Shown here: positions 26,151 through 33,458 of the stretch, one piece after another | Numbering within the stretch: the stretch's first letter is position 1 | How the letters are laid out: each line of letters opens with the position of its first letter | Assembly (NCBI GenBank): GCA_017960905.1 | Contig: JAGCYH010000011.1 | Span: 1 to 64,000, forward strand | DNA length: 64,000 nt | Source: Bacteroidales bacterium | GTDB taxonomy: Bacteria > Bacteroidota > Bacteroidia > Bacteroidales > Marinilabiliaceae | Reading direction: 5' to 3' | Program-made: the position numbers and the translations under genes | Notes under the pieces: generated by a model | What the model saw: the letters and a program-made list of their open reading frames with translations, nothing else | What the model was told of the DNA's origin: nothing | Database searches by the model: none

Positions 26151-27596
26151 CTAAAGGGCAAGGCGGAAGCCAACGTCCCAACTCATTCCGGTCTTGTCAA
26201 AACCTGCACGTCCACGAATCGTCGACGTGCAACCAGATGCAAGATACCCTGTGCTACCGCCACGTTTTACAAGGTAAGAACCCGATATAGCTCCCCTTGG
26301 ATTTGTCTGTGAGTAGCTATTATAACTACCATACCTATCACTACATAACTCCCATACATTACCACTCATATCGTAGAGACCAAGTTCATTGGACGATTTT
26401 TGTGCTACTTGATGAGTCGAATTTACAGAATACCAAGCAACAAAATCTGCATTGTTGCTACCAGCATATTTATACCCTCTGCTCTTGTTCCCACCTCGGG
26501 CTGCAAACTCCCATTCTGCCTCGGTCGGTAGACGAAAGTTCTTGCCGGTCAGACTGTTAAGACGACGTATAAATTCTTGTATGTCATACCATGAAACATT
26601 TTCAACTGGATATTTTCCACCTTTGCTAAAGTAGCTCGGATTGTAGCCCATCACTGCTTGCCACAGTTCTTGCGTTACCTCAGTCTGACCTATACTATAC
26701 GAACTAAGCGTTACACTATGAACAGGTTTTTCATCATCATGTGCATCCGAATCATTTGAGCCCATACGGAATGTACCGCCTTCTACTCTTACCATTTTAA
26801 AAGATACACCATTGACAGTATAGGTTTGGGGACCAGACGAATAACTACTAGAGCTAGTGCCGGAAGTACTACTTCCAGAGCTGTAACTACTACTATTTGA
26901 ATTATATTCGCTACCGCTTGTCCCACACAATATTAAATATGTAAACTGCTCTATTTTACTTACTTGTTGTGTACGAGACAACGATGACAAAGTATTATTT
27001 GAAGGCAGTGAGATGTTTTTTGATTCTGCCAAAGTCTTAAGACATGATGATTTTACAGCATAGCCAACATTATCGGCGCCTTTATGGCGTGCCACTACAA
27101 TTCCTACTAATTCGCCCTTGGAATTGAAAAGAGGTCCACCACTATTGCCAGGTTGTAATGGTACATCTACTTGATAATTAGACACATCGCCCTGAAAACC
27201 AGTAAGCGAGCTTATAATGCCTTTGTTATATTTCGCCTCTACTCCCATAGTTGTAACAAATGGATATCCAAGTGCAAAAACATCTGAAGCTTTTGCTTGT
27301 GTCGACATCTTTATAGAATATGGCACTACACCATATCCTTTAAAACTTCGATCGGTAATTTTCAGAATGGCCAAATCGTTATTCTTATCGTATGTAATCA
27401 CTTGGGCCTCATAACCTGTGTTTATGTCGCCCATAATACCATATATCTTGAAATAGTTTGATTCTTCGACAACATGATAATTAGTAACCACATAGCCATT
27501 ACCTATGGCAAACCCTGAGCCAGAGCCAGTTATTGTTTGCGCTGACACATCTAATGCATAACACAATGTGATTATAAAGAATAATAGTTTTTTCAT
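26151..27596 (-). CDS. Secreted trypsin-like protease fused to an FGE/SUMF1-type domain
   Basis: A 481-residue exported protein. ATG 27596 gives a signal peptide (MKKLLFFIITLCYALDVSAQ); an upstream frame extension would bury it. Residues ~25-215 form a trypsin/DegP-type protease with the full triad: His in TNYHVVEE, Asp in NNDLAILKI, Ser in QPGNSGGPLF. A Ser/Gly-rich linker (~235-265) leads to a formylglycine-generating-enzyme-like domain, which starts FKMVRVEGGTFRMGSN, then VSWYDIQEF, RLPTEAEWEFAARGG and NVWELCSD. Most bacterial proteins with this domain are not true sulfatase activators but bind sugars or proteins. The combination suggests a targeted envelope protease. It has its own terminator. 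Confidence 0.85.
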   Translation of the reverse strand: MKKLLFFIITLCYALDVSAQTITGSGSGFAIGNGYVVTNYHVVEESNYFKIYGIMGDINTGYEAQVITYDKNNDLAILKITDRSFKGYGVVPYSIKMSTQAKASDVFALGYPFVTTMGVEAKYNKGIISSLTGFQGDVSNYQVDVPLQPGNSGGPLFNSKGELVGIVVARHKGADNVGYAVKSSCLKTLAESKNISLPSNNTLSSLSRTQQVSKIEQFTYLILCGTSGSEYNSNSSSYSSGSSTSGTSSSSYSSGPQTYTVNGVSFKMVRVEGGTFRMGSNDSDAHDDEKPVHSVTLSSYSIGQTEVTQELWQAVMGYNPSYFSKGGKYPVENVSWYDIQEFIRRLNSLTGKNFRLPTEAEWEFAARGGNKSRGYKYAGSNNADFVAWYSVNSTHQVAQKSSNELGLYDMSGNVWELCSDRYGSYNSYSQTNPRGAISGSYLVKRGGSTGYLASGCTSTIRGRAGFDKTGMSWDVGFRLAL

Positions 27597-27635
27597 AGAC
27601 ACACTTTTATAACTTAATACATATTTTTGTGGAAT

Positions 27636-27672
27636 CCCTACAATGACGAAAATACTCTTCGTCATTGTAGGG
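27636..27672. repeat. Inverted repeat between two minus-strand genes
   Basis: CCCTACAATGACGAA and its exact complement flank 7 nt. No T-run follows on either strand, so it is a weak terminator candidate for the gene ending at 27701 or a structural element in the leader of the protease gene. Confidence 0.6.
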
Positions 27673-27700
27673 TATTGTTAAACAGATTTGTTTATTAATC

Positions 27701-27958
27701 TCATTTTTTAACAAACTTGACACGCTCTGGGGCAACTTCATAAATTTTGCCAGTTGCTATTTCCTCCACAATTGCCACAGTCTTTTGAAAACTTTTTTCT
27801 TGTTCTGAATCATAAACAATCTTATCGCCAAAACGATAGAATAAACCATGACGCCTTTTTAAGATACCATCTTTGTCTTTAAAATCTAAACTAATATCCC
27901 CAATAAAAAGGTTTTGTTCGTTTAGATCAAAGGTAACTTTTCTTAGTTCTTCGTTCAT
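27701..27958 (-). CDS. Small protein of unknown function
   Basis: An 85-residue soluble, charged protein. The first half alternates polar beta-like strands (MNEELRKVTFDLNEQNLFIG, then DISLDFKDKDGILKRRHGLF). The second half carries a short helix and KIYEVAPERVKFVKK. No signal peptide, membrane helix or cysteine motif. It resembles small accessory proteins with an SH3-like barrel, but no family is recognised. The upstream structured RNA (28034-28327) is on the same strand and ends just before it, so read-through could be considered. Confidence 0.5.
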   Translation of the reverse strand: MNEELRKVTFDLNEQNLFIGDISLDFKDKDGILKRRHGLFYRFGDKIVYDSEQEKSFQKTVAIVEEIATGKIYEVAPERVKFVKK

Positions 27959-28033
27959 AATATATTATTAATTAATAGAGCCCTATGATACCCTAGTTTA
28001 GGCATTTTAAATCATTTGCTTTAAACCACAAAA

Positions 28034-28327
28034 CAAAAAAACGCGGGTATCCATCTTCTGCTCATCTGCTTCCTGAGGCCTACCACAGCCTTGCAAGTCG
28101 ACGAACAGAGTGATACCCGCGTATTGCTAATATATCCGGTATGTGCACGTAGAAGGCATGGTTAGCCCTCACGTACACACCGGGTCAACATATTAAGCAT
28201 TCCCGTGACATCAACATCCGCATTGTCTTAGACTTGCACATCTTTGTGGTAATTTCAGGAAGCCAATCGACAAAGCATCGTATGACGCTTTTTCATTATG
28301 TAGTGTAATCCTATATTCAATAGTATT
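28034..28327 (-). ncRNA. Structured non-coding RNA candidate with SRP-RNA-like 3' domain
   Basis: The gap of ~630 bp holds no protein gene but shows a full transcription unit on the minus strand. A promoter element TATATTTG is at 28341-28334. A hairpin of ~19 pairs lies at 28184-28136. A closed 3' domain (28122-28041) has 11-bp perfect arms GATACCCGCGT/ACGCGGGTATC and is followed at once by a T-run (28040-28034). Inside this domain an outer helix CTGTTCGTC/GATGAGCAG and the motif GGAAGCAG recall the small bacterial SRP (4.5S) RNA, but the conserved TCAGG strand is imperfect. It is a confident structured RNA, less confident as ffs. Confidence 0.6.
28136..28184 (-). other. Long hairpin inside the ncRNA candidate
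   Basis: Arms CCGGTGTGTACGTGAGGGC and GCCTTCTACGTGCACATACCGG pair almost throughout around a short loop (minus strand). It lies upstream of the SRP-like domain and is not part of that fold. Confidence 0.65.
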
Positions 28328-28333
28328 GCATTA

Positions 28334-28341
28334 CAAATATA
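28334..28341 (-). promoter_or_regulatory. Promoter -7 element of the ncRNA candidate
   Basis: TATATTTG on the minus strand, a perfect TAnnTTTG, placed just before the structured region. The upstream TTTG box is not clear. Confidence 0.5.
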
Positions 28342-28405
28342 CGCATTTTTATCTAGTTTGGATATTTTTTGAGCTTTTTTTAGAAGAAGGAATTATAGAA
28401 AGCTA

Positions 28406-28476
28406 TTACAGGTCTGAAATAAAAACCTTGGAAAAGTGTAATTTTTGGCTCAAAAAACCTTGGAAAAGTGTAAAAA
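28406..28476 (+). repeat. 71-bp direct repeat, left copy
   Basis: Identical over 71 bp to 29936-30006, on the far side of the ATPase gene, in the same orientation. It includes the last codons of the ATPase (ACAGGTCTGAAATAA) and two CCTTGGAAAAGTGTA iterons 32 bp apart (28426, 28458). A third, slightly diverged iteron follows at 28490-28505. Confidence 0.93.
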
Positions 28477-28543
28477 ATGGCCGAAATTTCTTTGGAAAAG
28501 TGTAATTTTTGTAACTAAAACGCTTGAATTAAAGTAATATAAG

Positions 28544-28552
28544 TATATTTGC
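28544..28552 (+). promoter_or_regulatory. Promoter -7 element of the ATPase gene
   Basis: TATATTTGC, a perfect TAnnTTTG element, lies 39 bp before the ATPase start and directly after three GGAAAAGTGTAA iterons. The iterons could therefore act as operators. Confidence 0.6.
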
Positions 28553-28590
28553 AACCAAAAAGCAAAAATAATAATCAAAAAATTACTATA

Positions 28591-29952
28591 ATGTTACGGC
28601 GTAAGACGGATAATAAATTGCGTGATTTCCTACTTGGTGATAAACGTGCACTTCTGGTGACGGGGGCACGACAAGTAGGTAAAACATTTTCAATCAGGCA
28701 TGTAGCAAAAGAATGTTTCGACAATGTCGTCGAAATCAACTTCATTGAAAGGCCCGAAGCTGTGGCTTTGTTTCGTGAGGCAAAAGGCGCTAAAGACCTT
28801 TTGATGCGGCTCTCTGCTTTGTTGCACAAGACATTGGTGCCCGGAAAAACTCTGATATTTTTCGATGAAGTGCAGGCTTGCAGCGAAATTGTTACTGCTA
28901 TCAAATTTCTTGTCGACGAGGGCAGTTACAAATACGTTATGAGTGGTTCGTTGCTTGGCGTGGAGTTGAAGGATTTGCGCAGTGTGCCAGTTGGTTATAT
29001 GGACGTTATGGAAATGTTTCCTCTCACTCTCGCTGAATTTTTTGAGGCGATAGGCATTGGCAGTGGCATTACAGACAATCTGCGCGATTGTTTCGAAAAT
29101 AATCGGCCTGTAGATGATTTCGTACACCAACGTATGATGGACGCCGTGATGCTTTATCTGATAGTTGGCGGAATGCCGGCGGCCGTTCAGAAATACATCG
29201 ATACTAATAATCTGAAAAAAGTGCTCGATGAACAGCGTGGCATTATTCGTACTTATAAAATGGATATAACCAAGTATGATCCGAACCGCAAGTTGCTTAT
29301 TGAAGAAATCTACGACCTGATACCTTCGGAGCTGAACGCCAAAAACAAACGTTTCATACTGAAAGAAATAAATCAAAAAGCACGTTTCAGCAAATACGAA
29401 GACAGTTTTATGTGGCTGAAAGATGCCGGAGTGGCCATTCCGACGTACACTGTCGAAGAGCCACGAATGCCGCTGCTGCTCAACAAACAACGCAATCTGT
29501 TCAAACTCTTTTTGAGCGATGTCGGACTGCTTGCCGCAATGTATGGCGGTAATATACAGACGCGACTGCTCAGCAATGATCAGAACATCAACTTCGGCGC
29601 GGTTTACGAAAACCTTGTGGCACAAGAGCTCTTTGCTCATGGCTTTGCCGTGGAGCATTCGTTGTATTATTTCAACAGCAAACGTCAGGGCGAACTCGAT
29701 TTCGTTTTAGAGTACGACAACAACATTCTGCCTATTGAGGTGAAATCGGGTAAGGATTACGAACGGCACAATGCATTGGCTAACGTATTGGACGACAGCG
29801 AGTACGATATTCCTTCGGCATATGTTTTCTGTCAGGGCAACGTGCTGACAAAGGGCAAGATTACTTATTTCCCTATTTACATGGTTGCTTTTTTAGAGCA
29901 TTCCGAGCCTGATGAACGAATCTACAAGTTTGACCTTACAGGTCTGAAATAA
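28591..29952 (+). CDS. AAA ATPase with DUF4143 C-terminal domain
   Basis: A 453-residue protein. ATG 28591 follows the promoter and puts the family start (MLRRKTDNKLRDFL) at residue 1. Residues ~20-150 form an AAA_14 ATPase with Walker A TGARQVGKTFS and Walker B LIFFDEVQ. Residues ~200-370 hold the DUF4143 domain, with YENLVAQELFAHG and the late FVLEYDNNILPIEVKSGKDY, which resembles a PD-(D/E)xK nuclease-like fold. Many Bacteroidota genomes carry several paralogues; function unknown, and links to mobile DNA or toxin systems are only suspected. The gene is flanked by 71-bp direct repeats that include its own last codons. Confidence 0.88.
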   Translation: MLRRKTDNKLRDFLLGDKRALLVTGARQVGKTFSIRHVAKECFDNVVEINFIERPEAVALFREAKGAKDLLMRLSALLHKTLVPGKTLIFFDEVQACSEIVTAIKFLVDEGSYKYVMSGSLLGVELKDLRSVPVGYMDVMEMFPLTLAEFFEAIGIGSGITDNLRDCFENNRPVDDFVHQRMMDAVMLYLIVGGMPAAVQKYIDTNNLKKVLDEQRGIIRTYKMDITKYDPNRKLLIEEIYDLIPSELNAKNKRFILKEINQKARFSKYEDSFMWLKDAGVAIPTYTVEEPRMPLLLNKQRNLFKLFLSDVGLLAAMYGGNIQTRLLSNDQNINFGAVYENLVAQELFAHGFAVEHSLYYFNSKRQGELDFVLEYDNNILPIEVKSGKDYERHNALANVLDDSEYDIPSAYVFCQGNVLTKGKITYFPIYMVAFLEHSEPDERIYKFDLTGLK

Positions 29953-30006
29953 AAACCTTGGAAAAGTGTAATTTTTGGCTCAAAAAACCTTGGAAAAGTG
30001 TAAAAA
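29936..30006 (+). repeat. 71-bp direct repeat, right copy
   Basis: Perfect copy of 28406-28476, overlapping the last 17 bp of the ATPase gene and carrying iterons at 29956 and 29988. A small hairpin (ATCAGCAT arms, 30006-30026) follows, and may help end the ATPase transcript. Confidence 0.93.
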
Positions 30007-30057
30007 TCAGCATTTAAAATGCTGATATAGAGAAAATTGAGTTTTTTTGTAAAAAAC

Positions 30058-30088
30058 AGTCCCTTGTCCGCTATGCGGACAAGGGACT
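30058..30088 (-). terminator. Intrinsic terminator of TPR gene
   Basis: Perfect 14-bp arms (AGTCCCTTGTCCGC and complement) around TAT. On the minus strand a TTTTTT run follows. It lies 26 bp beyond the TPR gene's stop. Confidence 0.9.
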
Positions 30089-30114
30089 GATAGTATAGTT
30101 TCAGACTTGTTGTC

Positions 30115-30756
30115 TTATTTGAGCTGCTCTTTCAGCTGAGTGTTGATTTTTTTGAGAGTCTCGTTTTCGGGGTCGAAAGTCAAAGCCTTGTCGATGAGGG
30201 GTTTAGCTTGTTTGAATTCCTCTTTAGCGCGTCCCTTAATCTCGTCGAATTGTTCGGGTTTGGCAGTCTGGCATTCGCCCAGAATCTTGTTGCCTTCGTT
30301 GTAGTGAGCCATGGCTTTGTCGCGGTAGTCTTTCACGATGGCTTTCACCATGAACGATTTAACCTTGGCGTCCTGGCAGTTGGGAAGCGACTCCTCGAGC
30401 AGAGCGAGTTTCTCTTCGTTTTTGTTCTGTTTGCCGTAGATGTCGGCAATGTAATACTTAGAGTAATCGGTTTTGTAACCAAGTGCGGCCGATTTCTGGT
30501 ATAAGTTCACAGCTTCGTCGAACTGGTTGATTTTCTTTGCACATTCGGCGGCGTTGTACACAGTGGCAGCGTCGGCTGAGTCGCCCCAGAGCTCGATGGC
30601 TTTCTGGAACGAAGCGAGAGCGTCCTGATAGTTTTTCTCGCGAGCGAAGGCGTTGCCTTCGTTCTTGTATTCGTCGGCTGTTTTGTCGTCCTGTGCGTAC
30701 GACATCATCGGTGTAGCAAGCGTGAGTGCTAACAATAATTTAAAGTTCAGTTTCAT
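30115..30756 (-). CDS. Exported tetratricopeptide-repeat protein
   Basis: A 213-residue protein with a signal peptide (residues 1-21, ending SYAQ). The mature part consists of TPR helices: ADEYKNEGNAFAREKNYQDALASFQKAIEL is a textbook repeat, and a second one follows (AATVYNAAECAKKINQFDEAVNLYQKSAAL). The C-terminal third is a charged helix pair. Probably a periplasmic scaffold; the partner is unknown. A single gene with its own terminator. Very Lys/Glu-rich with regular codon use for this genome. Confidence 0.82.
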   Translation of the reverse strand: MKLNFKLLLALTLATPMMSYAQDDKTADEYKNEGNAFAREKNYQDALASFQKAIELWGDSADAATVYNAAECAKKINQFDEAVNLYQKSAALGYKTDYSKYYIADIYGKQNKNEEKLALLEESLPNCQDAKVKSFMVKAIVKDYRDKAMAHYNEGNKILGECQTAKPEQFDEIKGRAKEEFKQAKPLIDKALTFDPENETLKKINTQLKEQLK

Positions 30757-30817
30757 AGCTTTATCTTTTAATTGTTATAATATTAGTTTCTAAATTAATA
30801 ACGGCAAAAATAGCGTT

Positions 30818-32107
30818 TTATTTCAATCGTTCTTTAAGCAGGTTGTAGTCGGCTTCGATTTCAATAGTTTGTTTCGTGCCGTTCATAAACCTCTTCAGTC
30901 TTTCTGGAATATCAACAATCGTGCCAGAGTACTTCTGTACTGTGTCGATAAATTTGGCCGGATGGGCTGTCTCGAGGAACACGCCGAACTCGTCGCTGGT
31001 TAAGTTGTCGCGCAGGGCGGCGTAGCCTACAGCGCCGTGCGGGTCGCATGTGTAGCCCGATTCTTTCTCCACTTGGGCAATGGTAGCGCCAATCTTATCA
31101 TCGGTGTAGCTGAGGCTGCTGATGAGTTTGCGCATTTCGGCGGCTGAGCCGCCGAAAAGTTCGCTCACGCGTGCGAAGTTGCTCGGGTCGCCAACGTCCA
31201 TGGCGTTGGCTATGGTGGCTATCGACGGTGCCGGTTTGTATGTGCCCGATGCCAAGTAGTCGGCGAAGACGCGGTTTGCGTTAATGGCTGCTATAAAGCG
31301 TTTTACGGGCAAGCCCATCTTCCATGCCACGAGGCCGGCGGTTATGTCGCCGAAGTTGCCGCTCGGCACCGAGATGACTGTTTTCGACCACTTCTCGCGC
31401 GGTATTTGCGCGAGAGCGTGGAAATAGTACACGCTTTGCGGCAGGAAACGCGCGAGGTTGATAGAGTTGGCCGAGGTGAGTATCTTCTGCTCGTTGAGCT
31501 GTTTGTCCATAAATGCCTCTTTTACCATGCGTTGGCAGTCGTCGAACACGCCCGACACTTCGTAGGCGGTGATGTTCTGACCGAGAGTGGTGAATTGCAG
31601 TTCCTGCAATTTGCTCACTTTGCCTTTAGGGTAAAGCACATGTACATAGACATTTGGAACGCCAAGGAAACCGTTGGCTACGGCGCTGCCTGTGTCGCCC
31701 GATGTTGCTGCAAGCACGTTGATGGCTTTGCCGCCATAGTCGGCAAAGTACGACATGACGCGGGCCAGGAAACGCGCGCCTACATCTTTGAAGGCGAGTG
31801 TCGGTCCGTGGAAGAGCTCAAGCGCGCTTATGCGGTCGCTGACTTTGACCACGGGCACTGGAAAGTTGAACGCCTCTTCGACCATCTGGCGGAATTTATC
31901 TTCGGGTATGTCGGGGCAGAAGAAGTGCTTAAGCACTTCGAAGCCTATTTGCGGCATCGACATTCCGGGCAGATTGTCCCAAAACGAAGCCGGCATTGTC
32001 GGTATGCTTTCGGGCATGTACAGACCTTTGTCGGGCGCCAGACCTTTCAGAACGGCTGTCTTAAGGTCGGCTACATGACTGCGGTTGTTTGTGCTGTAGA
32101 ATTTCAT
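30818..32107 (-). CDS. thrC: Threonine synthase
   Basis: A 429-residue PLP enzyme making threonine from O-phosphohomoserine. ATG 32107 gives the usual start MKFYSTNNRSHVADLKTAVL; a longer frame adds 10 residues. Motifs: the PLP lysine in GPTLAFKDVGARF, the phosphate-binding loop ATSGDTGSAVANG, and SVPSGNFGDITAGL. It is the last gene of a minus-strand thrA-apgM-thrC operon, with 34 bp between apgM and thrC. A perfect 9-bp-arm inverted repeat lies at 31136-31156 and an 18-bp palindrome at 31922-31939. Confidence 0.95.
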   Translation of the reverse strand: MKFYSTNNRSHVADLKTAVLKGLAPDKGLYMPESIPTMPASFWDNLPGMSMPQIGFEVLKHFFCPDIPEDKFRQMVEEAFNFPVPVVKVSDRISALELFHGPTLAFKDVGARFLARVMSYFADYGGKAINVLAATSGDTGSAVANGFLGVPNVYVHVLYPKGKVSKLQELQFTTLGQNITAYEVSGVFDDCQRMVKEAFMDKQLNEQKILTSANSINLARFLPQSVYYFHALAQIPREKWSKTVISVPSGNFGDITAGLVAWKMGLPVKRFIAAINANRVFADYLASGTYKPAPSIATIANAMDVGDPSNFARVSELFGGSAAEMRKLISSLSYTDDKIGATIAQVEKESGYTCDPHGAVGYAALRDNLTSDEFGVFLETAHPAKFIDTVQKYSGTIVDIPERLKRFMNGTKQTIEIEADYNLLKERLK

Positions 32108-32141
32108 ATTAAAATCTTTTATATTGTTCAATATCAAATAG

Positions 32142-33353
32142 TTATTTCATCATCAAATCCATAAACTGCGTCAGTACGAGGTGGCCGAGACTGCCTTGCT
32201 GGCACGACACTTCGTCGTACTGCGCGACGTCGTCGGCAGGTAATCCTTTTTTGTAGAGTATGAAAGGTATCTCGCTGCGTGTGTGCGTTTTAACGGCGCA
32301 TGGAGTGGGGTGGTCGGGCAGGAAAGCGATGCATACGTCGTCGGTCCACGACGACACCTCTTTCATTATCGGTCCGACAACTTTCCGGTCGATATCTTCG
32401 ATGGTTTGCACTTTGAGGCGGAAATTGCCTTCGTGGCCAGCTTCGTCGGGCGCTTCCATGTGCAGATACACATAGTCCGACGTGCGAAGCGCGTCGATGG
32501 CGGCTTGTGCTTTGCCTTCAAAATTAGTGTTGTAGAGGCCAGTAGCACCTTCTACTTGTATGGGTCGCAAACCGCCGAGCCGTCCGATACCGAAAATGAG
32601 GTCGACTGCCGATATCACTGCTCCTGATTTTATTTTAGGGTAAATCTCCTGAATAGTAGGCATTTCCGGTTTGAAACCAGCCGACCAAGGCCAAATGTGA
32701 TTGGCCATTGGCTTGCCCGCCTTACGGCGTGCAATATTTATCGGATGTTGTTCGAGAATAGCCTGACTGCGACGCATGAGGTCGGATACCAAGTCGCATG
32801 TATCGCTCTGACTGCCAATGGGTTTTGGCATAACATCATCGACTTTTGCGCTAGGCACGTCGTGCGGTGGCGTCATGGTGAAGTCGTTTTTGCCGCCTTT
32901 GATAATGAGTATGTGGCGGTAGCTCACGCCTTTGTAGAAACGCACGCGGTCGTTGGCGAGTTTGGCGTTAAGCTCGTCGATGAGCTGTCCGGCGTCTTCA
33001 GTGCTGATGTGGCCGCCAGAGTGGTTGACAAGAATGCCGTCGTTGACGGTAACAATGTTACAGCGCATCACAAGGTCGTCGGGACCAAAGTCGATGCCTA
33101 TGGCAGCGGCTTCGAGCACGCCGCGTCCCTGATACAGTTTTTCGGTTTCGTAGCCCATGATGGTCATGTTGGCCACTTCGCTGCCCGGATGCAGTGAGTC
33201 GGGCACTGTTTTGAGCATACCCGTTGCCGACATTCGGCAAAGCGCGTCGATGTTGGGCTTGTTGGCTGCCTGAAGCACAGTCCGGTTGCCAAGTTCGGCT
33301 ATCGGCTCATCGGCTGCACCATCGGCAAGTATTACTAAGTATTTCATTTTCAA
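32142..33353 (-). CDS. apgM-type phosphotransferase, probable homoserine kinase
   Basis: A 403-residue member of the cofactor-independent phosphoglycerate mutase (apgM, alkaline phosphatase superfamily) family. Metal and active-site segments are visible: LADGAADEP at the N-terminus, GSEVANMTIMGY with the phospho-acceptor Ser/Thr region, and the C-terminal FLPDHPTPCAVKTHTRSEIPF. Its place between thrA and thrC, in an operon that otherwise lacks thrB, fits the role shown by fitness work for a Bacteroides homologue: ATP-dependent or phosphotransfer synthesis of O-phosphohomoserine. I therefore call it the missing homoserine kinase. A second ATG lies at codon 3. Confidence 0.88.
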   Translation of the reverse strand: MKMKYLVILADGAADEPIAELGNRTVLQAANKPNIDALCRMSATGMLKTVPDSLHPGSEVANMTIMGYETEKLYQGRGVLEAAAIGIDFGPDDLVMRCNIVTVNDGILVNHSGGHISTEDAGQLIDELNAKLANDRVRFYKGVSYRHILIIKGGKNDFTMTPPHDVPSAKVDDVMPKPIGSQSDTCDLVSDLMRRSQAILEQHPINIARRKAGKPMANHIWPWSAGFKPEMPTIQEIYPKIKSGAVISAVDLIFGIGRLGGLRPIQVEGATGLYNTNFEGKAQAAIDALRTSDYVYLHMEAPDEAGHEGNFRLKVQTIEDIDRKVVGPIMKEVSSWTDDVCIAFLPDHPTPCAVKTHTRSEIPFILYKKGLPADDVAQYDEVSCQQGSLGHLVLTQFMDLMMK

Positions 33354-33385
33354 TTAATAATTATCAATTTAAAAATAACAACCTT

Positions 33386-33458
33386 TACTCGTTAGACGCA
33401 CGACCGTGCGTCTCTACTTTACACATTACTCTCTACTCTTTACTCTTTACTCTTTCTA
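33386..33458. repeat. Dispersed palindrome plus heptamer repeat (copy 3), inside the thr operon
   Basis: AGACGCACGACCGTGCGTCT (33394-33413, one base different from copies 1 and 2 at the centre), followed by ACTCTTT heptamers up to the thrA stop at 33459. It sits between thrA and the next gene of the same operon, so it is transcribed as an intercistronic hairpin. Confidence 0.88.

Noticed and set aside
28041..28122. Hairpin domain considered as a tRNA or tmRNA end
   Set aside because: The closing stem is 11 bp, there is no T-arm GTTCRANNC or CCA, and no anticodon arm of proper size.
28426..28505. GGAAAAGTGTAA iterons considered as a plasmid origin
   Set aside because: No replication initiator gene is nearby and the rest of the window is plainly chromosomal.
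28406..30006. ATPase unit considered as an insertion sequence
   Set aside because: The flanks are direct, not inverted, repeats that include coding sequence, and no transposase is present.
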